Source: Vreelandella andesensis (GTDB lineage: Bacteria; Pseudomonadota; Gammaproteobacteria; Pseudomonadales; Halomonadaceae). Taken from it: a DNA stretch of 64,000 nt. Location of the stretch: assembly GCF_003989795.1 (NCBI RefSeq), contig NZ_RZHG01000012.1:1-64000 (forward strand). Direction: 5' to 3'. Of the stretch, positions 39,607 to 48,529 are shown piece by piece. Below the pieces are notes generated by a model. It made no database searches. It worked only from the letters and a program-made list of their open reading frames with translations, and was not told the DNA's origin. Made by a program: the position numbers and the translations under genes. Within the stretch, counting starts at the first letter, position 1. Each line of letters starts with the position of its first letter.

Positions 39607-40995
39607 TTAATCGCCGAACGCTTCGCCATAGCTATCGGGCGCAAGGTCTTCGAAGCGCGTGTATCTTCCAATAAATGCCATATGCACCGTACCGATAGGC
39701 CCGTTACGTTGTTTACCAATGATCAACTCAGCAATCCCCTGGTTGTCAGGGTTGTCGGGGTTATACACCTCATCTCGATATACAAACGCAATGACATCGG
39801 CATCCTGCTCAATCGCGCCCGACTCCCTCAAATCAGACATGACGGGACGCTTATTGGGACGCTGCTCCAATGAACGGTTAAGCTGTGAAAGTGCCACAAC
39901 AGGGCATTGGAACTCTTTTGCCAGCCCTTTCAGCGAGCGTGAAATCTCCGAGATCTCACCGGTACGGTTTTCAGAAAAACCAGGAATCTGCATCAGCTGC
40001 AGATAGTCAATCATGATAAGCGCCATGTTACCGTGCTCACGAACCACCCTACGCAGGCGCGAGCGCATTTCGTTAGGCGAAAGCGCAGCAGTGTCATCAA
40101 TAAACAGCTGCTTGTCTTTTAGCAGATTGACCGCTGACGTTAGTCGTGGCCAATCTTCGTCTTCCAACTGCCCAGAACGGACGCGGGTTTGATCAATCCG
40201 ACCTAACGACGAGAGCATGCGTAGCATCAGTGATTCAGCGGGCATCTCCATAGAGAACACCATCACCGGCTTATCACTGGCAATAACTGCATGTTCAACC
40301 AGGTTCATGGCAAACGTGGTTTTACCCATCGATGGGCGACCGGCAATAATCACCAAATCCGAGGGCTGCAAGCCCGAAGTCATTTCATCAAGGTCACGAA
40401 ACCCCGAAGAAAGGCCTGTCATTTCACCTTTTAGATTAAAAAGCTCATCAATGCGATCAACGGCTTTGGTTAGTAGCTCACTCATGCCGATAGGACCACC
40501 GGTTTTCGGCCGTTCTTCAGCAATTTGGAAGACTAATCGCTCAGCTTCATTGAGCAGCTCATCAGCGGGCCGACCTTGAGGGGAAAATGCCCCGTCAGCA
40601 ATTTGATTGGCCGCACGGATTAATTTACGCAGTGTTGCCCGCTCGCGAACGATATCGGCATAAGCACGAATATTACTGGCAGAAGGCGTATTGCGAGCCA
40701 GCTCGGCCAAAAAAGCCAAACCACCCACGGTATCTAGTTGATCACGCGCTTCTAACGCTTCTGATAGCGTGATGACATCCAACGGCTGCCCAGATTCGGC
40801 CAAATGAATCATCACATTGAATACCAAGCGATGTTCATAGCGGTAAAAATCATCCGCCACTAACCGCTCCGAGACATTGTCCCAGGCTTGATTATCCAAC
40901 ATTAGCCCACCTAGCACCGACTGCTCCGCTTCTAGAGAATGCGGCGGCAGCTTTATCGCTGCCGTTTCCTGATCAGCAGAAGGCTGGTCCTGCAT
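39607..40995 (-). CDS. dnaB: Replicative DNA helicase DnaB
   Basis: 462 residues. N-terminal domain PHSLEAEQSVLGGLMLDNQAWD (in part); RecA-like domain with Walker A GRPSMGKTTFAMN, MFSMEMPAESLMLRML and Walker B ALIMIDYLQLM, then LSQLNRSLEQRPNKRPVMSDLRESGAIEQDAD (in part). It is the hexameric helicase at the replication fork. It is downstream of rplI as in many gammaproteobacteria. Confidence 0.97.
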   Translation of the reverse strand: MQDQPSADQETAAIKLPPHSLEAEQSVLGGLMLDNQAWDNVSERLVADDFYRYEHRLVFNVMIHLAESGQPLDVITLSEALEARDQLDTVGGLAFLAELARNTPSASNIRAYADIVRERATLRKLIRAANQIADGAFSPQGRPADELLNEAERLVFQIAEERPKTGGPIGMSELLTKAVDRIDELFNLKGEMTGLSSGFRDLDEMTSGLQPSDLVIIAGRPSMGKTTFAMNLVEHAVIASDKPVMVFSMEMPAESLMLRMLSSLGRIDQTRVRSGQLEDEDWPRLTSAVNLLKDKQLFIDDTAALSPNEMRSRLRRVVREHGNMALIMIDYLQLMQIPGFSENRTGEISEISRSLKGLAKEFQCPVVALSQLNRSLEQRPNKRPVMSDLRESGAIEQDADVIAFVYRDEVYNPDNPDNQGIAELIIGKQRNGPIGTVHMAFIGRYTRFEDLAPDSYGEAFGD

Positions 40996-41194
40996 AGTGA
41001 GCTCCTTAATAATAAAGCGTAGCCAATAACGACGACTATCTTAGCGGGACAATCTTAAACTCACCATAAGCAACCTATCCACGCCAAGCGACGTTCAAAA
41101 ACATTCAACCAGCCTAACAAACGTTTTTAACCGGTGCTTAGAGACGCCATGGCTTAAAAAGTCAGCTAGCAAAAAACCCTTAGCCTAAAAAGAC

Positions 41195-41223
41195 AAAGGG
41201 CGCGGGAAAAACCCGCGCCCTTT
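41195..41223. terminator. Strong hairpin after rplI
   Basis: AAAGGGCGCGGG (41195-41206) pairs perfectly with CCCGCGCCCTTT (41212-41223) around AAAAA. A T-rich stretch follows on the minus strand after three other bases. It likely ends the rpsF-rpsR-rplI transcript. Confidence 0.82.
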
Positions 41224-41248
41224 GAGGCGTCAGCGTTGTCGAGAGCGT

Positions 41249-41695
41249 TTACTCTGCGACAACAACCACGCGAACAACAGCATCTACATCTGCATGCAGG
41301 TGTAAAACGATGTCGTATTCGCCAGTTTGACGAATAGGGCCCTGCGGCATACGTACTTCACTCTTAGCAACTTCAATGCCAGCAGAGGAAATAGCGTCGG
41401 CCAAATCACGCGGCCCGATAGAACCGAATAGCTTGCCTTCATCGCCTGCTTTAGAAACCAACGACAATTCGATGTCGTTCAGCTGTTCAGCGCGCGCTTC
41501 CGCTTCTGCTTTACGCTCAGCGGCTTGGGCTTCAAGCTCAGCACGCTGGGCCTTGAATGCTTCAACGTTATCTTTGGTTGCCGGTACGGCTAGACCGTAA
41601 GGTACCAAATAGTTACGACCATAACCGGGCTTTACAGTGACTTTGTCACCCAGGCCGCCCAGCTTACCAATGTTGTCGAGCAGAATGACTTCCAT
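41249..41695 (-). CDS. rplI: 50S ribosomal protein L9
   Basis: 148 residues. [32 protein letters not shown] (in part) is the L9 N-terminal domain; a long connecting helix rich in Ala/Glu (residues 40-75) leads to the C-terminal domain. It is the last gene of the rpsF-rpsR-rplI cluster. Confidence 0.97.
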   Translation of the reverse strand: MEVILLDNIGKLGGLGDKVTVKPGYGRNYLVPYGLAVPATKDNVEAFKAQRAELEAQAAERKAEAEARAEQLNDIELSLVSKAGDEGKLFGSIGPRDLADAISSAGIEVAKSEVRMPQGPIRQTGEYDIVLHLHADVDAVVRVVVVAE

Positions 41696-41710
41696 CTCGT
41701 AAACCTCTTG

Positions 41711-42565
41711 TCAGTTGCTGCGGGCAAGGCGTGCGCGAACGTTCGCGAATGTATCAATCAGCCCCAACAGCAGCACAATGAGAATCGTGGGCCAGGTCGT
41801 GATCAGCAGCACATAGAATGCGACTAGCCACAGCCCGTTCATCCCCTTTATTCCAATAAACCCATGCACTAGCGCAATGCCAGCTACCAGCAGTGGAATC
41901 CAGCCAAGCATTGCCAGAGCGTGCGCTCCTAGCACCATACTCACCACACCGAGCACCACTAAAACAGCGAGCTCTTTGGGCAGTAGGCGCAGTGAGTGAA
42001 ACTCTTCACGGAAGCCGCCTGGGTTATAAAGCCCAGCTTGCCAACTTCTCGCCAAGGCTAAACACACGATAGCCGCCAACAATATCACTAGACCCGTCAC
42101 TCCACCGATTACCATAGCGGCAAGGGTGGGCGCGTCGATCCCTTGGTTAGCAAACTCTGTCAGCATGCGATCAATCTCGGTTGAGCTCTCTCGCAGTTGC
42201 TCCAGCATTAGCTGTGTTCCACCTGGTGGGATAAAGATGCCTAGCTGAACCATCACCGCTGCCGCTAATGTGCCAACGATTAATGCTTCACTCCAACGCA
42301 TCCTTTCACGCAGGATGACCGCCATCAACGTCACTAGCAGCACGCTAGCAAGTGGAATGACATCACCTTGCGACCACCAGAAACCTGCAGGTAGTGCGGC
42401 AGCGATAATTACCGGAAGCGCAGGTGCGAAACCTTTGCGTAAAGTAACCAACGCGGCAATGGCTGCCCCTAACCAGAACAGCCAAGGCACCAGCGTAGCT
42501 AGCGCCGCCCCGCCAATGGCGTAGGGCGTGCTCCGCATGAGCCATCTTGCCAGTGCCAGCATCAC
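41711..42565 (-). CDS. DUF2232-like inner-membrane protein between rpsR and rplI
   Basis: 284 residues with about eight hydrophobic helices; GNTA-type motifs are absent but NPGGFREEFHSLRLLPKELAVL fits the conserved block of the membrane protein found at this position in Pseudomonas and relatives. It is co-directional with and closely spaced to rpsR and rplI. The function is unknown. Confidence 0.8.
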   Translation of the reverse strand: MMLALARWLMRSTPYAIGGAALATLVPWLFWLGAAIAALVTLRKGFAPALPVIIAAALPAGFWWSQGDVIPLASVLLVTLMAVILRERMRWSEALIVGTLAAAVMVQLGIFIPPGGTQLMLEQLRESSTEIDRMLTEFANQGIDAPTLAAMVIGGVTGLVILLAAIVCLALARSWQAGLYNPGGFREEFHSLRLLPKELAVLVVLGVVSMVLGAHALAMLGWIPLLVAGIALVHGFIGIKGMNGLWLVAFYVLLITTWPTILIVLLLGLIDTFANVRARLARSN

Positions 42566-42574
42566 GTTAAACGC

Positions 42575-42802
42575 TTACTGATGGCTATCGGAGTAGGGCA
42601 GCAGTGCCAGGTAACGCGAACGCTTAATAGCAGTCGCCAGCTGACGCTGATAGCGTGCTTTGGTGCCGGTGATACGGCTCGGAACGATCTTGCCGGTTTC
42701 GGTGATGTAAGCCTTCAGCGTGTCGAGATCTTTATAGTCGATCTGCTTGACGCCTTCAGCAGTGAAGCGGCAAAACTTACGGCGACGGAAAAAACGTGCC
42801 AT
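42575..42802 (-). CDS. rpsR: 30S ribosomal protein S18
   Basis: 75 residues. [20 protein letters not shown] and [27 protein letters not shown] (in part) are diagnostic. S18 pairs with S6 in the 30S platform. It is followed by the DUF2232-like gene after 10 bp. Confidence 0.97.
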   Translation of the reverse strand: MARFFRRRKFCRFTAEGVKQIDYKDLDTLKAYITETGKIVPSRITGTKARYQRQLATAIKRSRYLALLPYSDSHQ

Positions 42803-42835
42803 GGACTAGCTCCTTAAAACGTGCAGTGGATGGAA

Positions 42836-43219
42836 TTAGGCAGTTTCTTCTTCAGCTTCTTCAGCGCGCGGTTTATCTTCGCGACGCGGACGCTTTTCTT
42901 CTGCCGGCTTCATCATCGGAGAAGCTTCGGTGATCGCTTCTTTACAGCGAACAACCAAGCTGCGGATGATAGCGTCGTTGAAACGGAAGATGTTCTCGAT
43001 TTCTTCGAGAGTCTCGCCGGCGCACTCGACGTTCATCAGCACGTAGTGGGCTTTGTGGATCTTGTTGATTGGGTAAGCCAGGTGACGACGGCCCCAATCT
43101 TCCAAGCGATGCACAGTGCCACCGTTTTCGCTAACAATACTGGTGTAGCGCTCGACCATAGCCGGCACTTGCTCGCTCTGATCCGGGTGGACCATAAACA
43201 CGATTTCGTAATGACGCAT
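42836..43219 (-). CDS. rpsF: 30S ribosomal protein S6
   Basis: 127 residues from ATG at 43219 with AAGGAG at five-base spacing; the upstream ATG at 43273 adds an unrelated leader. [19 protein letters not shown] and [24 protein letters not shown] (in part) are the S6 core; the tail from about residue 100 is charged ([15 protein letters not shown]). It is the first gene of its operon. Confidence 0.97.
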   Translation of the reverse strand: MRHYEIVFMVHPDQSEQVPAMVERYTSIVSENGGTVHRLEDWGRRHLAYPINKIHKAHYVLMNVECAGETLEEIENIFRFNDAIIRSLVVRCKEAITEASPMMKPAEEKRPRREDKPRAEEAEEETA

Positions 43220-43302
43220 GGAATCTCCTTGCGGTTTGACAGCTTCCGGTGTGTATTGACACGGCTGCACCAATGACGACAGGGAAGCAAGGAGTTAACT
43301 GA

Positions 43303-43343
43303 GATGCCTCATATTCACCGCAAGCGGTGTTATCAGGGGCATC
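43303..43343 (-). promoter_or_regulatory. Structured leader of rpsF, possible S6:S18 autoregulation element
   Basis: On the minus strand an outer stem (43343-43336 with 43310-43303, 7 of 8 pairs) encloses an inner hairpin CACCGC-TT-GCGGTG (43329-43316), about 85 nt upstream of the rpsF start. Autogenous S6:S18 leaders are known in many bacteria; I cannot confirm the exact motif. An ACACCGG...AACCGC stretch closer to the start is another candidate. Confidence 0.35.
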
Positions 43344-43382
43344 AAGCAGAACTGTTTTCCGTATAAACTGTTAAGCAATACG

Positions 43383-43408
43383 AGCGCCCGCTTAAAGTTA
43401 AACGGGCG
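43383..43408 (-). terminator. Hairpin after rlmB
   Basis: GCGCCCG (43383-43389) pairs with CGGGCGC (43402-43408), extended by TTAA pairing in the loop. No clear T-run follows on the minus strand, so it may be a weak terminator or an attenuator between rlmB and rpsF. Confidence 0.6.
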
Positions 43409-43431
43409 CAAGCATTCTAGTGGGCTGGTGC

Positions 43432-44226
43432 TTAACTTGCAAGCTGCCGCTGCCGAACGGCTTCAAACAAACAAATACCCGTTGCGACCGATACGTTCAA
43501 GCTGGACACCTGCCCTGCCATAGGAAGCTTTGCCAAGTTATCGCAAGCTTCCCTGGTTAATCGACGCATACCCTTCCCCTCAGCCCCCATCACTAACGCC
43601 GTAGGGCCGGTCATATCAATTTCAAACAGACTGGCATCAGCTTCGCCCGCAGTACCTGTAATCCATACTCCGGCATCTTTGAGCTTAGCCAAGGTGCGAG
43701 ATAGGTTAGTAACCTGATAAACAGGCACCACCTCGGCAGCACCGCAGGCTACTTTACGCACCGTCGCGTTTAGCGGAGCGGCTTTATCTTTGGCCACAAT
43801 CACCCCGTGGGCACCAGCGGCATCAGCACTGCGCAGACACGCGCCAAAGTTATGCACATCGGTAACGCCATCGAGTACTAACAGTAGCGGCGGCGTAGAC
43901 GCCTGCCAGGCACGCAGCTTCAACCACAATGACTCTTCCCCTTCGGGAACCAGTGGCGAACAAAACGCCACGACACCCTGGTGAGCTGCGCCTTGGGTGA
44001 GCTGATCCAGCAGGTCACGGGGCTGCTCTGTTATGCGCGCACCACGAGACTGAGCACTCGCGACTACTTCTTTTAGTCGATTACCCGCCCCCTGCTGCAC
44101 CCACAATTCGCGGGGCGTTTCGCCCCGCTCAAGCAGGCTTTCCAGAGCGTGAACACCATACACCTGGTCCAATCCATCCGGCGTGCGAACAGCCGGACGC
44201 GAGCTACGTCGAGACGACGACTTCAT
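43432..44226 (-). CDS. rlmB: 23S rRNA (guanosine2251-2'-O)-methyltransferase RlmB
   Basis: 264 residues from ATG at 44226, six bases after AAGGG; ATG at 44232, overlapping the rnr stop, is the alternative. N-terminal L30e-like domain (VYGVHALESLLERGETPRELW, in part), then SPOUT domain with DGVTDVHNFGACLRSADAAG, MGAEGKGMRRL and SLNVSVATGICLFEAVRQR. It methylates the 23S rRNA P-loop. It is coupled to rnr. Confidence 0.95.
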   Translation of the reverse strand: MKSSSRRSSRPAVRTPDGLDQVYGVHALESLLERGETPRELWVQQGAGNRLKEVVASAQSRGARITEQPRDLLDQLTQGAAHQGVVAFCSPLVPEGEESLWLKLRAWQASTPPLLLVLDGVTDVHNFGACLRSADAAGAHGVIVAKDKAAPLNATVRKVACGAAEVVPVYQVTNLSRTLAKLKDAGVWITGTAGEADASLFEIDMTGPTALVMGAEGKGMRRLTREACDNLAKLPMAGQVSSLNVSVATGICLFEAVRQRQLAS

Positions 44227-44228
44227 GC

Positions 44229-46664
44229 TCATCCCTTATTTGGTGATGGTTTACGCGGGCCGTTGCGCGTGCGCCTAGGGCCACGGCGCGTTGGCTGCTT
44301 ATCCGTTGATGCCGCTGCTTTCTCAGAGCCCCCTTCTTTTCCGGCACGTTTTCCAGCACCATCTCCAGCACCAGTAGGCCCTTCACCACCACGGCGCTTG
44401 CGCGGCTGACGGCGTGGCCGAGGTTTCTCATCAGCAAGGCCGAAATCGATCTTGCGATCATCCATATCTACCCGCGCAACCTGGACCGTAAGCCCGTCGC
44501 CCAAGCGATACGTCGTGCCGGTACGCTCACCTTTGAGGCGGTGTTTTTCTGCCTCATAGTGGTAGTAGTCGGAAGGTAGCGAGGTAACATGCACCAACCC
44601 TTCGACATAGAAGTCATCCAAACGCACAAACAGACCAAACTGGGTCACTGAGGCGATAGTACCCTCAAATGTTTCGCCCAGTTTGTCAGACATAAACTCA
44701 CATTTGAGCCAGCTTTCAACATCACGCGTTGCTTCATCAGCCCGTCGCTCGGTCATCGAGCAGTGCTCACCCAACTCAAGCATTTGCTCAAAGGTATAGG
44801 GGCACCACTTACTTGGCGGATCAACCGGTGCACCTTCTACCCGAACCACCGTATTGGTTTGGCGCGGCCCACGGATGACTGAGCGAATAGCCCGATGAAC
44901 TAGCAGGTCTGGGTAACGGCGAATCGGCGAGGTGAAGTGCGCGTAAGCTTGATAAGCCAAGCCAAAATGGCCTTCATTCTGAGGCGAATAAACGGCCTGA
45001 TTCATTGAGCGCAGCATGACAGTTTGGATAATATCAGCATCCGGGCGATCTATAATCACCTCCCGCAACGCTTGATAATCCTGAGGCGTCGGCATGTCGC
45101 CACCGCCGACAGATAGACCCAGCTCGCTTAAGAACAGACGCAGCTTGTCGAGACGTTCTGGCGTTGGACGCTCGTGGATACGGTAAAGAGCGGGTAAATC
45201 GTGCTTATCCAGGAACCGCGCGGTCGCCACGTTGGCCGCCAGCATGCACTCTTCGATTAGCTTATGAGCATCGTTACGGGTACGCGGCACGATCTTTTCA
45301 ATCTTACGTTCATCATTAAAGATAATTGCCGTTTCGGTGGTATCGAAATCAATCGCGCCACGCTCTTCCCGCGCACTACGCAGTAGGCCATAAAGCTCGT
45401 GTAGATTTTGCAGCGGCTTCACCAGCGCTTTGTGCTCGCTGCGCAGCGCTTCGCCCTCTTCACTCTCGTTATCGAGAATGGCTGCCACCTTGTTATAGGT
45501 CAGGCGAGCATGGGAGTTCATTACCGCCTCGTAGAACGAGTAGCGGCTAATGGCGCCTGTCTTGGAGATATTCATCTCGCAGACCATCACAAGACGATCT
45601 ACCTGAGGGTTTAACGAACACAAGCCGTTTGAAAGAAGCTCAGGCAGCATCGGCACAACTTGGCCCGGGAAGTACACCGAGTTACCCCGCGTACGCGCTT
45701 CATCATCAAGTGCGGTGCCAGGGCGAACGTAGTGCGACACATCAGCAATAGCAACCAGCAGCTTCCAGCTACCCGACTTCGTCTTCCAGGCGCACACCGC
45801 ATCGTCAAAGTCTTTGGCGGACTCATCGTCAATAGTGACCAACGGAAGCTCGCGTAGATCGACGCGGTGTTGCTTATCGTCCTCTAACACTTCTGCTGAA
45901 ATACCGCTGGTCTGGTCAAGCACTTCTGGTGGGAACTCAGCAGGGATATCGTAGCTACGAATCGCGATATCTATTTCCATGCCGGGATCCATGCGCTCCC
46001 CCAACACTTCAATAACTTCGCCAACCGGTTGAATTCTCGTCGCGGGCTGCTGAACGATTTTAGCCGAGACCACTTGGCCATCTTTTGCGCCAGCGCAGGC
46101 GGTGTGAGGAATGATAACTTCCTGGGTAATGCGAGGATTCTCAGGAATCAACACACCAAACTCAGGTGAATTGCTACGATAAACACCCACAATGGTTTGT
46201 GTATTTCGCGCAATTACATCAGCAATGGTGGCTTCATCACGACCACGACGGTCGCGACCGCTCACGCGCGCCAATACATAGTCGCCGTGGAATACACGGC
46301 GCATCTGGCGTGGAGGTAATACTAAATCCGGCTTTTTGCCGTCTTCACGCAGCAAAAATCCGAAACCATCACGGTGACCAAGCACTTTGCCCTTAATCAA
46401 ATCTAGCTTGTCGATCAGCGCGTAGGCGCCTCGACGATCGCGCAGTACCTGACCATCACGCTCCATGGCAGCCATACGACGGCGAATAGCTTCAAGATGG
46501 TCTTCATCTTCAATGCCCAACATACGACTCATGTTTTCATGAGTCATCGGCTTGCCGTACGACTCCAACGCCGCTAATAGATACTCGCGACTGGGCGCAG
46601 GATTATCGTACTTGTGTGCCTCACGCTCGGCGTGCGGATCATCACTCAACGTCCAATACTTCAT
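44229..46664 (-). CDS. rnr: Ribonuclease R
   Basis: 811 residues. N-terminal helix-turn-helix and cold-shock domains (KGKVLGHRDGFGFLLRED), RNB catalytic domain with VTIDDESAKDFDDAVCAW carrying the Mg-binding Asp residues and YAHFTSPIRRYPDLLVHRA, an S1 domain (GTIASVTQFGLFVRLDDFYVEGLVH, in part), then a basic Lys/Arg-rich tail of about 75 residues. It is a 3'-5' exoribonuclease that degrades structured RNA. It is co-transcribed with rlmB. Confidence 0.97.
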   Translation of the reverse strand: MKYWTLSDDPHAEREAHKYDNPAPSREYLLAALESYGKPMTHENMSRMLGIEDEDHLEAIRRRMAAMERDGQVLRDRRGAYALIDKLDLIKGKVLGHRDGFGFLLREDGKKPDLVLPPRQMRRVFHGDYVLARVSGRDRRGRDEATIADVIARNTQTIVGVYRSNSPEFGVLIPENPRITQEVIIPHTACAGAKDGQVVSAKIVQQPATRIQPVGEVIEVLGERMDPGMEIDIAIRSYDIPAEFPPEVLDQTSGISAEVLEDDKQHRVDLRELPLVTIDDESAKDFDDAVCAWKTKSGSWKLLVAIADVSHYVRPGTALDDEARTRGNSVYFPGQVVPMLPELLSNGLCSLNPQVDRLVMVCEMNISKTGAISRYSFYEAVMNSHARLTYNKVAAILDNESEEGEALRSEHKALVKPLQNLHELYGLLRSAREERGAIDFDTTETAIIFNDERKIEKIVPRTRNDAHKLIEECMLAANVATARFLDKHDLPALYRIHERPTPERLDKLRLFLSELGLSVGGGDMPTPQDYQALREVIIDRPDADIIQTVMLRSMNQAVYSPQNEGHFGLAYQAYAHFTSPIRRYPDLLVHRAIRSVIRGPRQTNTVVRVEGAPVDPPSKWCPYTFEQMLELGEHCSMTERRADEATRDVESWLKCEFMSDKLGETFEGTIASVTQFGLFVRLDDFYVEGLVHVTSLPSDYYHYEAEKHRLKGERTGTTYRLGDGLTVQVARVDMDDRKIDFGLADEKPRPRRQPRKRRGGEGPTGAGDGAGKRAGKEGGSEKAAASTDKQPTRRGPRRTRNGPRKPSPNKG

Positions 46665-46870
46665 GCGATCAACATCCTTGATTGCGTTTGCAGGAGGCAG
46701 CTAATGTGCGCAGTCAAAGCATGCTGCGAGCGGGGGATATCAGCCATTAATCGACTGACGTACATCATATTTTGTTTAGTCATGTGTGCAGTATAGCGCT
46801 GCCTGTTCAATCACCCAACCACCTAGCTGACCAATTATACGATTTTAGTGCTAAAAACAGTTACCGGGCC

Positions 46871-46898
46871 TTGCATTTAAGCGTGGCCTCGGTATCAT
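46871..46898 (+). promoter_or_regulatory. Promoter of the tRNA-Leu cluster
   Basis: TTGCAT (46871-46876) and TATCAT (46893-46898) separated by 16 bp, with a GC-rich stretch after the -10, 12 bp before the first tRNA. This is a good sigma-70 match. The spacers before tRNAs 2 and 3 show no comparable promoter, so the three are probably one transcript. Confidence 0.65.
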
Positions 46899-46909
46899 AC
46901 GCGCCAATT

Positions 46910-46996
46910 GCCCAGATGGCGGAATTGGTAGACGCGCTAGCTTCAGGTGCTAGTGTCCGTATGGACGTGGAGGTTCAAGTCCTCTTCTGGGCACCA
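46910..46996 (+). tRNA. leu: tRNA-Leu(CAG), copy 1
   Basis: 87 nt with GCCCAGA acceptor, long variable arm typical of leucine tRNA, GTTCAAGTC T-loop and encoded CCA. Anticodon loop TTCAGGT gives CAG. It differs from copies 2 and 3 at a few stem positions (GCCCAGA/TCTGGGC instead of GCCCAGG/CCTGGGC, and CCG for CTG in the variable arm). Confidence 0.96.
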
Positions 46997-47075
46997 TTTT
47001 ACATCGTGTTACCCCCTTTTCATGATGTAAAACGGTGCAGCAGCAAGCAATGGTATTGAAAATAGCGTTTGAAAT

Positions 47076-47146
47076 AGTCCTGTGAATAGTACTTGGAAAT
47101 AGTCCTGAAAATAGTCCTAGAAGCAATATTAGTAAAAGTATCAGTA
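47076..47146. repeat. Degenerate short repeats between tRNA-Leu copies 1 and 2
   Basis: Several imperfect copies of GAAATAGTCCTG / GAATAGTACTTG in a row, followed by AGTAAAAGTATCAGTAAAA. The spacer is AT-rich and codes for nothing. Confidence 0.7.
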
Positions 47147-47160
47147 AAACGTTTGTATTC

Positions 47161-47247
47161 GCCCAGGTGGCGGAATTGGTAGACGCGCTAGCTTCAGGTG
47201 CTAGTGTCTGTATGGACGTGGAGGTTCAAGTCCTCTCCTGGGCACCA
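47161..47247 (+). tRNA. leu: tRNA-Leu(CAG), copy 2
   Basis: 87 nt, identical in the visible sequence to copy 3, with anticodon CAG, long variable arm and encoded CCA. It is separated from copy 1 by 164 bp of repeat-rich spacer. Confidence 0.96.
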
Positions 47248-47267
47248 TACGAATACAAACAGCAGTA

Positions 47268-47320
47268 TGATCTTTAGTAAACAAAGAACTTTAGTAAACA
47301 AAGACTTTTAGCAAACAAAG
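47268..47320. repeat. Degenerate repeats between tRNA-Leu copies 2 and 3
   Basis: Three imperfect copies of CTTTAGTAAACAAAGA in a row. The unit differs from the one between copies 1 and 2. Confidence 0.75.
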
Positions 47321-47357
47321 ATCAGTGGTAAAAAATCCCAGTTGTAAAAAATGATGT

Positions 47358-47444
47358 GCCCAGGTGGCGGAATTGGTAGACGCGCTAGCTTCAGGTGCTA
47401 GTGTCTGTATGGACGTGGAGGTTCAAGTCCTCTCCTGGGCACCA
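47358..47444 (+). tRNA. leu: tRNA-Leu(CAG), copy 3
   Basis: 87 nt, the same as copy 2 across the gene, with anticodon CAG and encoded CCA. A bidirectional terminator lies 120 bp downstream. Confidence 0.96.
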
Positions 47445-47563
47445 CTTCAATAAGTCAGTACGCATTAACTCTGATCGACTCTTTATCGCCTGCCTCTCAG
47501 TATTGTATCCACAATGTTTGCTTTTTGACGTTCTCACCGTTCATCTAGAAAACGCTGTTCAGA

Positions 47564-47605
47564 AAAAAACCGCTCAAGCGAACAGCTTCGCCTTCGCGGT
47601 TTTTT
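47564..47605. terminator. Bidirectional terminator between the tRNA cluster and the nuclease gene
   Basis: AAAAAACCGC (47564-47573) pairs with GCGGTTTTTT (47596-47605), with an inner GCGAA/TTCGC stem. It gives U-tracts on both strands and serves the convergent tRNA and nuclease transcripts. Confidence 0.9.
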
Positions 47606-47608
47606 ACG

Positions 47609-48472
47609 TTATTGGAAACGCCCAGGACGCCGTGCAACCTCCTCTAACGCCCAGCCTTGAGTACGCAACTGCTCTTCCAACACAGCTTCGCGCTCCGCCG
47701 ACAGATCAGGGAAGAAGTTCAGCCCTGTTCGCGACTCGATTTCATCGATAGTCACCAGATAGTCGTCTAACGGTTCATTGCCACGAACGTCTTGAGGCAT
47801 GATAAAGGCGAGAGACAACGGTGCTTCTTCATTTGGTACAACGATAATTTTATAAAACGCCTCTGGCACTTCTACAAAACCAACTCGATTAAACACATTA
47901 TCCATATAGCGCTCTGGAAAAATGGGACCAGTAATTACCTGTAAACGATCAAAGCGCGGTGCAAAATGATCCATTACTGACTCTTCAAGGCGCTGCCAAA
48001 GCTGGCGGTTCAAATTAGGCCGCTGAGGCGTCATATTACTCATCAAGAAGGTATCAACCTGGGCATTACGGCCATGTACTGCTGCAATCGCATAGTTAGG
48101 CGCCAAGTGCCCGCGATCATAGCCACTGCCGGAATAGCTATTCGTACCGATTGGCCACAATGTGCGCCAGTCAGCTTTAAAATTAGGCCGCGGACCAATA
48201 CGAGTATCATCGGATACCGCCTCGACCTGATAACTGACCCAAAGTGGATTGACTCGCACATCCGACCACCCAGCCAAAAAGCCATCGTTTCTCAGCACAC
48301 GGTGAAACGTTGTTGGATGAAAACCATCCCAGGTAGGCACCCCCATCCATGTGTAATCATTCTGATGTTGACGTCCCTGAAACTCCCAAAGCCCCGTTCC
48401 CACAATGACAAAAAGCACGGCGATACCGAAGCGTTTACCCTGACGACGCCAGCGCGAAAGCGATTTCCCCAA
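47609..48472 (-). CDS. DNA/RNA non-specific endonuclease (NucA/NucG family)
   Basis: 287 residues. A basic N-terminus and one hydrophobic segment near residues 15-30 (FGIAVLFVIVGTGLW) act as signal or anchor. The catalytic motif is YDRGHLAPNYAIAA (DRGH), followed by SNMTPQRPNLNRQLWQRLEE with the metal-binding Asn, and VITGPIFP. It should degrade nucleic acid in the periplasm or outside, for example in nutrient scavenging. It lacks a neighbouring immunity gene, so a toxin role is unlikely. Confidence 0.92.
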   Translation of the reverse strand: MGKSLSRWRRQGKRFGIAVLFVIVGTGLWEFQGRQHQNDYTWMGVPTWDGFHPTTFHRVLRNDGFLAGWSDVRVNPLWVSYQVEAVSDDTRIGPRPNFKADWRTLWPIGTNSYSGSGYDRGHLAPNYAIAAVHGRNAQVDTFLMSNMTPQRPNLNRQLWQRLEESVMDHFAPRFDRLQVITGPIFPERYMDNVFNRVGFVEVPEAFYKIIVVPNEEAPLSLAFIMPQDVRGNEPLDDYLVTIDEIESRTGLNFFPDLSAEREAVLEEQLRTQGWALEEVARRPGRFQ

Positions 48473-48529
48473 CGGTCTTACTCCCTATAATAGTTTTGCA
48501 TCCTGCTTTTTATGTCAGGTAGTTATTAA

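Noticed and set aside
46910..47444. Integration hotspot at the tRNA-Leu genes
   Set aside because: No integrase, no direct repeat of a tRNA 3' end and no foreign-looking genes nearby; flanking genes are housekeeping.
47609..48472. Secreted toxin nuclease with immunity
   Set aside because: No immunity gene, delivery domain or secretion neighbour; fits a plain exported NucA-type nuclease.
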